Assembly (NCBI GenBank): GCA_963204785.1 | Contig: CAUJHG010000026.1 | Coordinates: 18,085-82,084 of the forward strand | DNA from: Pseudomonadota bacterium | Lineage (GTDB): Bacteria > Pseudomonadota > Gammaproteobacteria > Burkholderiales > Burkholderiaceae_E | Reading direction: 5' to 3' | DNA: 64,000 nt | Shown: positions 26,164 through 34,620 of the stretch, in pieces | Layout: every line of letters starts with the position of its first letter | Numbering within the stretch: position 1 is the first letter of the stretch | The notes under the pieces: model-generated | The model's database searches: none | Told to the model about the DNA's origin: nothing | The model's input: the letters and a program-made list of their open reading frames with translations, nothing else | Made by a program: the position numbers and the translations under genes

Positions 26164-27324
26164 GTGCAACGACAGCCCGACCCCCACCAGGAAATCCGCG
26201 ATGCGGTGCGTGACCTGTGCAAGCAGTTCCCCGACGAGTACTTCCGCAAGGTCGACGAGCAGCGCGCATACCCGGCCGAGTTCGTCGAGGCGCTGACGAA
26301 GGCGGGCTGGATGGCCGCGCTGATCCCGCAGGAGTACGGCGGCTCGGGGCTCGGGCTGACCGAGGCCTCGGTGATCATGGAGGAGATCAACCGCGCGGGC
26401 GGCAACTCCGGCGCCTGCCACGGGCAGATGTACAACATGGGCACGCTGCTGCGTCACGGCTCGAAGGCGCAGAAGGAGCACTTCCTGCCGAAGATCGCCG
26501 CCGGCGACCTGCGGCTGCAGTCGATGGGCGTGACCGAGCCGACCACCGGCACCGACACCACGAAGATCAAGACCAGCGCAGTGCGCAAGGGCGATCGCTA
26601 CGTGGTCAACGGCCAGAAGGTGTGGATCTCCCGCATCCAGCACTCCGACTACATGATCCTGCTGGCGCGCACCACGCCGCTGGACGAGGTGAAGAAGAAG
26701 TCCGAGGGGATGTCGATCTTCCTGGTCGACCTGCGCGAGGCGATCGGCAAGGGCCTGACGGTGCGGCCGATCCCGAACATGGTCAACCACGAGACGAACG
26801 AGCTGTTCTTCGACAACCTCGAGATTCCGGCCGAGAACATCATCGGCCAGGAAGGGCATGGCTTCAAGTACATCCTCGACGGCCTGAACGCCGAGCGCAC
26901 GCTGATCGCCGCCGAGTGCATCGGCGACGGCCACTGGTTCATCGATCGCGTCTCGAAGTACGCCAGCGAGCGCGTGGTCTTCGGTCGGCCGATCGGCCAG
27001 AACCAGGGTGTCCAGTTCCCGATCGCCGAGGCGCACATCGAGGTCGAGGCCGCCAGCCTGATGCGCTGGAAGGCCTGCCAGCTCTTCGACGCGCACCTGC
27101 CCTGCGGCGCCGAGGCCAACATGGCGAAGTACCTCGCGGCAAAGGCCTCCTGGGAGGCGGCCAACGCCTGCCTGCAGTTCCACGGCGGCTTCGGTTTCGC
27201 CTGCGAATACGACGTCGAGCGCAAGTTCCGCGAGACGCGGCTCTACCAGGTGGCGCCGATCTCCACGAACCTGATCCTCTCCTTCGTTGCCGAGCACGTG
27301 CTCGGCATGCCCCGTTCGTTCTGA
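26164..27324 (+). CDS. acyl-CoA dehydrogenase of the itaconate-type cluster
   Basis: A 386-residue acyl-CoA dehydrogenase, starting at GTG 26164. The flavin-binding region is LQSMGVTEPTTGTDTTKIKT (residues 118-137), with TGTD in place of the common AGSD, and the C-terminal domain has CLQFHGGFGFACEYDVERKF. The C-terminal YEGT motif is replaced by YQVAPIS, so the standard Glu base is missing. Glu244 in LDGLNAERTLIAAE aligns with the base of isovaleryl-CoA dehydrogenase and probably replaces it. A homologous gene (PA0879) sits in the P. aeruginosa itaconate cluster without an assigned step. One possibility is methylsuccinyl-CoA oxidation to mesaconyl-CoA or its reverse; this is unproven. It is 16 bases before the MmgE/PrpD gene. 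Confidence 0.9.
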   Translation: MQRQPDPHQEIRDAVRDLCKQFPDEYFRKVDEQRAYPAEFVEALTKAGWMAALIPQEYGGSGLGLTEASVIMEEINRAGGNSGACHGQMYNMGTLLRHGSKAQKEHFLPKIAAGDLRLQSMGVTEPTTGTDTTKIKTSAVRKGDRYVVNGQKVWISRIQHSDYMILLARTTPLDEVKKKSEGMSIFLVDLREAIGKGLTVRPIPNMVNHETNELFFDNLEIPAENIIGQEGHGFKYILDGLNAERTLIAAECIGDGHWFIDRVSKYASERVVFGRPIGQNQGVQFPIAEAHIEVEAASLMRWKACQLFDAHLPCGAEANMAKYLAAKASWEAANACLQFHGGFGFACEYDVERKFRETRLYQVAPISTNLILSFVAEHVLGMPRSF

Positions 27325-27340
27325 GTCCCAGGAGGCCTTC

Positions 27341-28705
27341 GTGTCCGAGCATCCGAGCAAGACCCTGGCGGACTTCGCCGCCGGCCTGCGCTTCGAGGAC
27401 ATCCCGCAGCCGGTGCTGCGCCGTGCCGAGGACCTCTTCCTCGACTGGTTCGGCTCGGCGCTTGCCGGCAAGGGCGCACGGCCGGTCGAGGCGATCGCGC
27501 GCTACGCCGCGCGCATGGGTCCGGCAAGCGGCCCCAGCGAAGTGCTGATCTCGCGCAGCGGCAGCACCCCGATGTTCGCTGCCATGGTCAACGCCGCGGC
27601 CTCGCACTTCGCCGAGCAGGACGACGTGCACAACGGCTCGGTCTTCCATCCGGCAGCGGTGATCTTCCCTCCGGTGCTTGCGGTGGCGCAGGCCAACGCA
27701 GCCTCGGGGCGCGATCTCCTCGTGGCATCGGTGGCCGGCTACGAGGTCGGAATCCGCATCGGCGAATTCCTCGGCCGCTCGCACTACCGGATCTTCCACA
27801 CCACCGCCACGGTGGGAACGGTCGCGGCAGCGGCCGCCGTGGGCCGGCTGCTGGGGCTGTCGCCGAAGCAGATGCTCGACGCCTTCGGCTCGGCGGGCAC
27901 CCAGGCCGCCGGCCTGTGGGAGTTCCTGCGCGACGCTGCCGACTCCAAGCAGCTGCACACCGCGAAGGCCGCCACCGACGGGATGATGGCCGCCTACCTC
28001 GCCCAGGAAGGCTTCACCGGCGCGCGGCACATCCTCGAGGGGCCGCAGGGGATGGCTGCCGGGATGTCGACCGACGCCGATCCCGCGAAGCTGACCGACC
28101 GGCTGGGCAGCCGCTGGGCGCTGGCCGAGACCTCGTTCAAGTACCACGCCTCGTGCCGGCACACGCACCCGGCCGCGGACGCGCTGCTGTCGATCGTCCA
28201 GGCTCACGACCTGAGCCTGGAGGACATCGCGTCGGTGACCGCCTTCGTCCACCAGGGGGCGATCGACGTGCTCGGTCCGGTGGTGGATCCGCAGACGGTG
28301 CACCAGGGCAAGTTCTCGATGGGGACGGTGCTCGGGCTGATCGCCGCCTTCCGCAATGCCGGGCTCACCGAGTTCGAGGAGCACTACGCCGCGCCGCGGA
28401 TCGCCGCCTTCCGCGACAAGGTCACGATGGTGCTCGACCCCGAGGTCGACGGCGCCTATCCGGCGCGCTGGATCGGCAAGGTGCGCGTGAGCACCACCGA
28501 CGGGCGCAGCTTCGATGCGCGTGTCGACGAACCCAAGGGCGATCCGGGCAACACGCTGAGCCGCCCGGAACTCGAGGACAAGGCGCTGCGGCTCGCCCGC
28601 TTCGGCCAGGCCGCGAGCGACGACGAGATGCGCGCCGCCTTCGGCGCGATCTGGTCGCTCGCCGATCGCGCGCAGGTCGGCCGGCTGCTGCCGGCGGCGG
28701 CGTGA
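27341..28705 (+). CDS. MmgE/PrpD family protein
   Basis: A 454-residue protein of the family that includes 2-methylcitrate dehydratase PrpD and cis-aconitate decarboxylase. It starts at GTG 27341 (VSEHPSKTLADFAAGLRFED), with AGGAGG nine bases upstream. Landmarks are LFLDWFGSALAGKG, AAASHFAEQDDVHNGSVFHP (residues 83-102, active-site region), GSAGTQAAGLWEFLRDAADS and FKYHASCRHTHPAADALLSI. The reaction could be hydration, dehydration or isomerisation of a C5/C6 acid or CoA ester. PA0881, in the P. aeruginosa itaconate cluster, is of the same family, also with no proven step. The stop overlaps the GTG alternative start of the lyase gene downstream (GTGA). Confidence 0.9.
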   Translation: MSEHPSKTLADFAAGLRFEDIPQPVLRRAEDLFLDWFGSALAGKGARPVEAIARYAARMGPASGPSEVLISRSGSTPMFAAMVNAAASHFAEQDDVHNGSVFHPAAVIFPPVLAVAQANAASGRDLLVASVAGYEVGIRIGEFLGRSHYRIFHTTATVGTVAAAAAVGRLLGLSPKQMLDAFGSAGTQAAGLWEFLRDAADSKQLHTAKAATDGMMAAYLAQEGFTGARHILEGPQGMAAGMSTDADPAKLTDRLGSRWALAETSFKYHASCRHTHPAADALLSIVQAHDLSLEDIASVTAFVHQGAIDVLGPVVDPQTVHQGKFSMGTVLGLIAAFRNAGLTEFEEHYAAPRIAAFRDKVTMVLDPEVDGAYPARWIGKVRVSTTDGRSFDARVDEPKGDPGNTLSRPELEDKALRLARFGQAASDDEMRAAFGAIWSLADRAQVGRLLPAAA

Positions 28706-28722
28706 GCGCCGGGGCAGTGGCG

Positions 28723-29535
28723 ATGCGGATCGCGCGCACCTACCTGTTCGCTCCGGGCAGCCGGCCGGAGCGTTTCGCCAAGGCGCTCGACGCGGGCGCC
28801 GATGCGGTGATCCTGGACCTGGAGGACGCTGTCGGCGTCGGCGACAAGGCGGCGGCCCGCGCCGCGGTCGCGGACTGGCTGTCGCCGCAGCGCCCGGTGC
28901 TGGTGCGCATCAACGGCTCGGACACCGCCTGGTTCGAGGACGACCTCGCGGCCTGCGCGCGCCCCGGCCTTGCAGGGCTGGTCCTGCCCAAGGCCGAGCG
29001 CCCGGAGCAGATCGCCGCAGCGCGCGCGCGCGTCGGGGCGGACGTTCCGGTGCTGCCGCTGATCGAGACCGCAGCAGGCATCTGGAACGCGCATGCTGTG
29101 GCCTGTGCGCCGGGGGTGCAGCGGCTGCTGTTCGGGTCGATCGACTTCCAGGTCGACCTGGGCATCGACGGCGAGGACGAGGAACTGCTGCATTTCCGCT
29201 CGCAGCTGGTGCTGGTGTCGCGCGTGGCCGGGCTGCTCGCGCCGGTCGACGGCGTGTGCACGGCGATCGACGATCCGGAGCGCATCCGCGACGAGGCCAG
29301 GCGCGCGCGCCGGCTGGGCTTCGGCGCGAAGCTGTGCATCCACCCGAAGCAGGTGGCGCCGGTGGCCGAGTGCTACCGGCCCACGTCCGCGGAGATCGAC
29401 TGGGCGCGTCGCGTGGTCGCTGCCGACGCGGCCTCGGGCGGCGCGGCAGTTGCCCTCGACGGCCGGATGATCGACCGTCCGGTGCTGCTGAAGGCGCGTG
29501 AAATCCTCGCCGGCGTGACCGACACCGCGCAGTGA
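28723..29535 (+). CDS. ccl: CitE-type CoA-ester lyase, probable citramalyl-CoA lyase
   Basis: A 270-residue TIM-barrel lyase of the HpcH/HpaI-CitE family. From ATG 28723 the protein reads MRIARTYLFAPGSRPERFAK. Active-site residues visible are Arg62 in VLVRIN, Glu115 in LPLIETAAGIW and Asp141 in FGSIDFQVDLG, which bind substrate and Mg2+. The proposed reaction is cleavage of citramalyl-CoA to pyruvate and acetyl-CoA, as for Ccl (PA0883) of P. aeruginosa; malyl- or beta-methylmalyl-CoA are alternatives. An in-frame GTG at 28702 overlaps the MmgE/PrpD stop (GTGA) and would add seven residues; the ATG matches the family N-terminus better. Confidence 0.88.
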   Translation: MRIARTYLFAPGSRPERFAKALDAGADAVILDLEDAVGVGDKAAARAAVADWLSPQRPVLVRINGSDTAWFEDDLAACARPGLAGLVLPKAERPEQIAAARARVGADVPVLPLIETAAGIWNAHAVACAPGVQRLLFGSIDFQVDLGIDGEDEELLHFRSQLVLVSRVAGLLAPVDGVCTAIDDPERIRDEARRARRLGFGAKLCIHPKQVAPVAECYRPTSAEIDWARRVVAADAASGGAAVALDGRMIDRPVLLKAREILAGVTDTAQ

Positions 29536-29643
29536 GCCTGCACGACCGGGCTCCCGCGCCGATGCCGACCCGCGTGCGTCGGCCTCGTGTCCCGGCACGG
29601 CGCCCCCCTGTCGCCGCTGCCTTCCACTTCATCGAGACGAGAA

Positions 29644-30798
29644 ATGATCCGCGACCATGAAACGATGAACTCACTGCTCGACAGCGTGGCGCGCTTCGTG
29701 CGCGAGCGCCTGGTCCCCGCCGAGAACCTGGTCTCGGAGACCGATCGCATCCCCGACGAGATCGCGCAGGAGATGAAGGAGCTGGGCCTGTTCGGGCTGA
29801 CGATTCCCGAGGAGTACGGCGGCCTGGGCCTCACGATGGAGGAGGAGGTCCTGGTGATGTTCGAGATGGGACACACCTCGCCGGCCTTCCGCTCGCTGTT
29901 CGGAACCACCGTCGGGATCGGCTCGCAGGGGATCCTGATCGACGGCACTCCCGAGCAGAAGGCGAAGTGGCTGCCGAAGCTGGCCACCGGCGAGGCGATC
30001 GCCTCCTTCGGCCTGACCGAACCCGAGGCGGGCTCCGATGCCGGGTCGCTGCGCACCACCGCGATCCGCGACGGCGATCACTACGTGGTCAACGGCACCA
30101 AGCGCTTCATCACCAACGCGCCGTATGCGAGCTTCTTCACGCTGATGGCGCGCACCGACCCGCAGATCAGGGGTTCGGGCGGGGTGAGCGCCTTCATCGT
30201 CGATGCCAAGACCCCCGGGGTCAGCCTGGGCAGGCCGGATCGCAAGATGGGCCAGAGGGGCGCGCACACCTGCGACGTGATCTTCGAGAACGCCCGGGTG
30301 CCGGCGGAGAACATCATCGGCGGGCGCGAGGGGCAGGGATTCAAGACCGCGATGAAGGTGCTCGACAAGGGCCGCATCCACATCGCGGCGATCTGCGTGG
30401 GCGTGGCCGAGCGCATTCTCGACGACACCCTGAAGTACGCGGTCGACCGGCGCCAGTTCGGCCAGCCGATCGCCGAGTTCCAGCTGGTGCAGGCGATGCT
30501 CGCCGACAGCAAGGCCGAGATCTACGCCGCCAGGTGCATGACGCTGGACGCCGCGCGCCGGCGCGACGACGGCGAGAGCATCAGCACCGAGGCCTCGTGC
30601 GCGAAGATGTTCGCCTCCGAGATGGTGGGGCGGGTCGCCGACCGCGGCGTGCAGATCTTCGGCGGCGCCGGCTACATGGAGGAGTACGGGATGGAGCGGC
30701 ACTACCGCGATGCCCGCCTGTTCCGGCTGTACGAAGGCACCACGCAGATCCAGCAGATCATCATCGCCCGCAACCTGATCCGCGCCGCCACCACCTGA
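29644..30798 (+). CDS. acyl-CoA dehydrogenase, second in the cluster
   Basis: A 384-residue acyl-CoA dehydrogenase starting MIRDHETMNSLLDSVARFVR. The flavin region is SFGLTEPEAGSDAGSLRTTA, and the C-terminal catalytic motif is LFRLYEGTTQIQQIII with Glu364 at the canonical position. It therefore uses the common short/medium-chain type base, unlike the other two dehydrogenases in this window. The C-terminal domain contains QIFGGAGYMEEYGMERHYRD. The substrate is unknown. It follows the lyase gene after 108 bases and precedes the ABC importer by 34 bases, so it is probably part of the same transcript. ATG 29644 has GAGACGAG just upstream. Confidence 0.92.
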   Translation: MIRDHETMNSLLDSVARFVRERLVPAENLVSETDRIPDEIAQEMKELGLFGLTIPEEYGGLGLTMEEEVLVMFEMGHTSPAFRSLFGTTVGIGSQGILIDGTPEQKAKWLPKLATGEAIASFGLTEPEAGSDAGSLRTTAIRDGDHYVVNGTKRFITNAPYASFFTLMARTDPQIRGSGGVSAFIVDAKTPGVSLGRPDRKMGQRGAHTCDVIFENARVPAENIIGGREGQGFKTAMKVLDKGRIHIAAICVGVAERILDDTLKYAVDRRQFGQPIAEFQLVQAMLADSKAEIYAARCMTLDAARRRDDGESISTEASCAKMFASEMVGRVADRGVQIFGGAGYMEEYGMERHYRDARLFRLYEGTTQIQQIIIARNLIRAATT

Positions 30799-30832
30799 GC
30801 GCACGCGCTCGACGCAGGCGTCGGAACCGGCA

Positions 30833-31783
30833 ATGCAGGCCTTCGTCGCCAGGCGGCTGTTCACGCTCGCGGTGACGCTGCTCGCAGCGTCGCTGGCGGT
30901 GTTCCTCGTGCTCGAGATCCTGCCCGGCAACGCCGCGCAGATGATGATGGGGCCGGATGCGCCGCCCGAGGCGGTGCGCGCGCTCGAGGTGAAGCTCGGG
31001 CTGGACCGTGCGGCGCCCGAGCGCTACCTCGCCTGGCTGCGCGGGCTGCTGCTGTGGGAGCTCGGCGACAGCCACGCCTACGGCTCCCCGGTGGCGCAGC
31101 TGATCGGCGAGCGGCTGGCGCTGACGGTGCCGCTCGCAGTGATCGCGATGTCGCTGACCACCGTGCTGGCGCTTGCTGCCGGCGTGTACGCTGCCGCGCG
31201 CCACAACCGGGCCGGCGACCTGGGCGTGATGGGGCTCAGCCAGCTCGGCGTGGCGATCCCGAACTTCTGGTTCGCGATCCTGCTGATCCTGCTCTTCGCG
31301 GTGCACCTGCGCTGGTTCTCGGCCGGCGGCTTCCCGGGCTGGGAGGCGGGCGTGCTGCCGGCGCTGAAGTCGCTGGTGCTGCCGGCGGTCTCGCTGGCGG
31401 TGGTGCAGGCAGCGATCCTCGCGCGCATGACGCGTTCGGCGGTGCTCGAGGTCCTGCGCGAGGACTTCGTTCGCACCGCGCGCGCCAAGGGGCTGACGCG
31501 CCGCGCCGCCCTGTGGCGACATGCCCTGCGCAACGCGATGATCCCGGTGCTCACCGTGATGGGCCTGCAGTTCGCGAGCCTGCTCGCCGGCACGATCGTC
31601 GTCGAGAGCGTCTTCTACCTGCCCGGACTCGGCCGGCTGATCTTCCAGTCGATCGCCAACCGCGATCTGGTGGTGGTGCGCAACTGCGTGATGCTGCTCG
31701 CAGCGATGGTGATCGTGGTGAACTTCGTGGTCGACCTGCTCTACGCGGCAATCGACCCCCGACTGCGGGCGCGGGGCGGATGA
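30833..31783 (+). CDS. ABC transporter permease, DppB/OppB type
   Basis: A 316-residue inner membrane protein with six predicted helices. It begins MQAFVARRLFTLAVTLLAAS, the usual DppB N-terminal helix, then FLVLEILPGNAAQMMMGPDA (family pattern LxPGDPA). The EAA loop that contacts the ATPase is EDFVRTARAKGLTRRAALWR, near residue 215, and the C-terminus has GLGRLIFQSIANRDLVVVRN. Such permeases serve di/oligopeptide, nickel, glutathione or organic-acid uptake. It is the first of five transporter genes, and its stop overlaps the next start (ATGA). Linkage to the upstream acyl-CoA genes suggests a non-peptide substrate, but that is inference. Confidence 0.93.
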   Translation: MQAFVARRLFTLAVTLLAASLAVFLVLEILPGNAAQMMMGPDAPPEAVRALEVKLGLDRAAPERYLAWLRGLLLWELGDSHAYGSPVAQLIGERLALTVPLAVIAMSLTTVLALAAGVYAAARHNRAGDLGVMGLSQLGVAIPNFWFAILLILLFAVHLRWFSAGGFPGWEAGVLPALKSLVLPAVSLAVVQAAILARMTRSAVLEVLREDFVRTARAKGLTRRAALWRHALRNAMIPVLTVMGLQFASLLAGTIVVESVFYLPGLGRLIFQSIANRDLVVVRNCVMLLAAMVIVVNFVVDLLYAAIDPRLRARGG

Positions 31784-32616
31784 GCGCGGGCGCTGGCCGC
31801 GCGCTGCGGCATCCGAGCCTTGCGCTCGGCGCGACGCTCACGCTCGCGCTGCTGGCGGTGGCTGCGCTGTCGCTGGCCTGGACCCCGTGGTCGCCGCTCG
31901 AGATCGACCTGGGCCGCAAGCTGCGTCCGCCGTCGCCGACGCACTGGCTCGGAACCGACACGCTCGGCCGCGACGTGGTCTCGCTGCTGATGGCCGGGGC
32001 GCGCAACTCGATCCTGGTCGGCGTGGTCGCCGTGGGGATCGGGATGGCCGGCGGCGTTGCGCTGGGCCTGCTTGCCGCGGCGCGGCGCGGCTGGGTCGAG
32101 GAGCTGGTGATGCGCTTCACCGACTTCGCCTTCGCCTTCCCGGCAGTGCTCTCGGCGATCATGCTGACCGCGGTCTTCGGCCCGGGCACCGTGAACTCGA
32201 TCGTCGCGATCGGGATGTTCAACGTGCCGGTGTTCGCGCGGATCACGCGGGCTTCGGCCAACGCGGTGTGGGCGCGCGAGTACGTGCTCGCCGCGCGTGC
32301 GTGCGGCAAGGGCGGCCTGGCGATCACGCTCGAGCACGTGCTGCCGAACATCGCCGCGGTGCTGATCGTGCAGGCGACGATCCAGTTCGCGCTCGCGATC
32401 CTTGCCGAGGCGGCGCTGGCCTATCTGGGGCTGGGCACGCAGCCGCCGCAGCCCTCCTGGGGCCGGATGCTCAACGAGGCGCAGACGCTGCTGTTCTCGG
32501 CGCCGCGGCTGGCGATCTACCCCGGCGTGGCGATCGCGCTCTCGGTGCTCGGCCTGAACCTGCTGGGCGACGGGCTGCGCGACCTGCTCGATCCGCGGCT
32601 GACGAGGAGGCGCTGA
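31780..32616 (+). CDS. ABC transporter permease, DppC/OppC type
   Basis: A 278-residue permease with about six membrane helices. It starts MSAGAGRALRHPSLALGATL; PPSPTHWLGTDTLGRDVVSL is the DppC signature (HxLGTDxLGRD), and the EAA loop is REYVLAARACGKGGLAITLE followed by HVLPN. The C-terminus carries YLGLGTQPPQPSWGRMLNEA, also diagnostic. It pairs with the upstream DppB-type permease to form the translocation path. The N-terminus overlaps dppB by four bases, and the following ATPase gene begins three bases after its stop, so the order and coupling are those of a standard Dpp/Opp operon. Confidence 0.93.
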   Translation: MSAGAGRALRHPSLALGATLTLALLAVAALSLAWTPWSPLEIDLGRKLRPPSPTHWLGTDTLGRDVVSLLMAGARNSILVGVVAVGIGMAGGVALGLLAAARRGWVEELVMRFTDFAFAFPAVLSAIMLTAVFGPGTVNSIVAIGMFNVPVFARITRASANAVWAREYVLAARACGKGGLAITLEHVLPNIAAVLIVQATIQFALAILAEAALAYLGLGTQPPQPSWGRMLNEAQTLLFSAPRLAIYPGVAIALSVLGLNLLGDGLRDLLDPRLTRRR

Positions 32617-32618
32617 CG

Positions 32619-33599
32619 ATGGCGCTGCTCGAGGTGCGCGATCTCACGGTGCGGCTGCCCGGCGAAGGCGGGCCGCTCGACGCGGTGCGCGGCGTCGGCT
32701 TCTCGCTGGAGCGCGGCGAGACCCTGGGCCTGGTCGGCGAATCCGGGTGCGGCAAGTCGCTGACTGCGCTTGCCCTGATGGGGCTGCTCCCGGAGGGCGG
32801 AAGCGCCTCCGGCAGCGTGCGCTTTGCCGGACGGGAGCTGCTGGGCCTGGACGAGCGCGCGCTGTGCGCGCTGCGCGGCGACCGAATCGCGATGGTGTTC
32901 CAGGAGCCGATGACCGCGCTGAACCCCTTGCACACCGTCGGACGCCAGGTTGCCGAGCCCTTGCGCAGACATCGCGGGATGGGCGCTGCGCAGGCGCGCA
33001 GGGAGGCGATCGCGCTGCTCGAGCGCGTCGGGATTGCCGATGCCTCGCGTCGGGTCGACGCCTACCCGCACCAGTTCTCGGGTGGCCAGCGCCAGCGGGT
33101 GATGATCGCGATGGCGCTGGCCTGCGGCCCCGACCTGCTGATCGCCGACGAGCCGACCACTGCGCTGGACGTCACCGTGCAGGGGCAGATCCTCGACCTG
33201 ATCGCCGACCTGGTCGACGAGCGGGGCATGGCGCTGATTCTGGTCTCGCACGATCTGGGCGTGATGGCGGAGAACGTCGACCGGATGATGGTGATGTACG
33301 CGGGAATCGTGGCCGAGGAGGGGCCGACGGCTGCGCTGTTCTCCCGGATGGCCCATCCCTACACCCGCGGCCTGTTCAGGGCGCGACCCCGGCTCGGCGC
33401 GGGGCGCGGCGTGCCGCTGATCACGATTCCCGGCACCGTGCCGTCACTGACGCAGATGCCTTCCGGCTGTCCGTTCGCCGATCGCTGCGAGCTGGTGATC
33501 GACGCCTGCCGGCAGGCGATTCCCGCGCCGGTCGAAGTCGGTGGTCCGGCGCACCTCGCGCGCTGCCTGCGGGTGGACGCAACGGAGGCGCTGCGATGA
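32619..33599 (+). CDS. ABC transporter ATP-binding protein, DppD/OppD type
   Basis: A 326-residue ATPase. Walker A is [20 protein letters not shown] (residues 38-57), the Q-loop is [11 protein letters not shown], the signature is [19 protein letters not shown], Walker B is [17 protein letters not shown] and the switch His lies in [16 protein letters not shown]. The C-terminal oligopeptide-transporter extension holds a four-cysteine region ([20 protein letters not shown] and ARCLRV), which in DppD/OppD binds an Fe-S cluster or metal. It powers the importer with the next ATPase. ATG 32619 follows the upstream stop by two bases, with GAGGAGGCG as ribosome binding site. Confidence 0.94.
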   Translation: MALLEVRDLTVRLPGEGGPLDAVRGVGFSLERGETLGLVGESGCGKSLTALALMGLLPEGGSASGSVRFAGRELLGLDERALCALRGDRIAMVFQEPMTALNPLHTVGRQVAEPLRRHRGMGAAQARREAIALLERVGIADASRRVDAYPHQFSGGQRQRVMIAMALACGPDLLIADEPTTALDVTVQGQILDLIADLVDERGMALILVSHDLGVMAENVDRMMVMYAGIVAEEGPTAALFSRMAHPYTRGLFRARPRLGAGRGVPLITIPGTVPSLTQMPSGCPFADRCELVIDACRQAIPAPVEVGGPAHLARCLRVDATEALR

Positions 33600-34531
33600 G
33601 CGGGGGCACGCAAGGGCGCACCGCGGCCTCGATCACTGCGCGCGCAGCCGATGCGAGCGGATCGGGCGCAGTCCACGCGCAGCCGCCTGCGCTGCTCGAG
33701 GTCGAGAACCTGGTCCAGCGCTACCGGCTGCCGCGCGAGCGGCTGTTCGGCGCTGCCCCGGAGCTGGTTGCGCTCGACGGCGTGAGCCTGCGCATCGAGC
33801 CCGGGCGCAGCCTGGGGGTGGTCGGCGAATCCGGTTCGGGGAAGTCCACGCTGGCGCGCGCGGTGATGGCGCTCGAGCGCCCGTCCGCCGGCACCGTGCG
33901 CTTCCTCGGCCAGGACCTGAACGCGCTGTCGGCGGCGCAGCTGCGGCGCGCGCGGCGCGATTTCCAGATGGTCTTCCAGGATCCCTACGGATCGCTCGAT
34001 CCGCGACAGAAGGTGCTGCGGATCGTCGCCGAGCCGCTCGACGTCCTCGGGGCCGAGGCGGGCGACGTGCGCGCGCGCGTGCTCGAAGCGCTCGAGTCGG
34101 TCGGCCTGCGCGCCGCCGACCTCGATCGCTATCCGCACGAGTTCTCCGGCGGCCAGCGCCAGCGGATCGCGATCGCGCGGGCGCTGGTCACGCGACCGCG
34201 ACTGATCGTCGCCGACGAACCGGTCAGCGCGCTCGACGTCTCGGTGCAGGCGCAGGTGCTGAACCTGCTGCAGGAACTGCAGCGCCAGCATGGCCTGAGC
34301 TACCTGCTGATCAGCCATGACCTTGCCGTCGTCGACCACGTCTGCGACGAGGTGCTCGTGCTGCGCAAGGGGCGCATCGTCGAGCAGGGCAGCCCCGAGC
34401 GTCTGTTCGGCGATGCGCGCCATCCGTACACCCGGGCGCTGCTGGACGCCGTTCCTGGCGCCTTTCCCGGTCGGCGCCGCGGAACGCGGGCGCGAGCCGG
34501 GGCCATGGAATCGAAGCCGGCGCGACCGTGA
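33596..34531 (+). CDS. ABC transporter ATP-binding protein, DppF/OppF type
   Basis: A 311-residue ATPase. After a variable N-terminus of about 30 residues it shows LLEVENLVQRYRLPRERLFG, Walker A VVGESGSGKSTLARAVMALE (residues 81-100), Q-loop FQDPYGSLDPRQ, signature [20 protein letters not shown], Walker B LIVADEPVSALDVSVQAQ and the switch His in LLISHDLAVVDHV. The C-terminal HPYTRALLDAVPG is a family hallmark; the tail lacks the four-cysteine region found in its partner, as is usual for DppF. Its ATG overlaps the stop of the preceding ATPase gene (ATGA). The receptor gene follows after 89 bases. Confidence 0.94.
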   Translation: MSGGTQGRTAASITARAADASGSGAVHAQPPALLEVENLVQRYRLPRERLFGAAPELVALDGVSLRIEPGRSLGVVGESGSGKSTLARAVMALERPSAGTVRFLGQDLNALSAAQLRRARRDFQMVFQDPYGSLDPRQKVLRIVAEPLDVLGAEAGDVRARVLEALESVGLRAADLDRYPHEFSGGQRQRIAIARALVTRPRLIVADEPVSALDVSVQAQVLNLLQELQRQHGLSYLLISHDLAVVDHVCDEVLVLRKGRIVEQGSPERLFGDARHPYTRALLDAVPGAFPGRRRGTRARAGAMESKPARP

Positions 34532-34620
34532 TAAGGTCGCCCTCCCTTCCCTGCCTCCACGCCGCACGCATCGCTGATCACGCTGCGCGCGGCACCGGGG
34601 CCGAACGCAGGAGCCTTCCG

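Noticed and set aside
26164..27324. Acyl-CoA dehydrogenase as a dead enzyme because it lacks the YEGT glutamate
   Set aside because: A Glu (residue 244) occupies the alternative base position known from isovaleryl-CoA dehydrogenase, so loss of activity is not implied.
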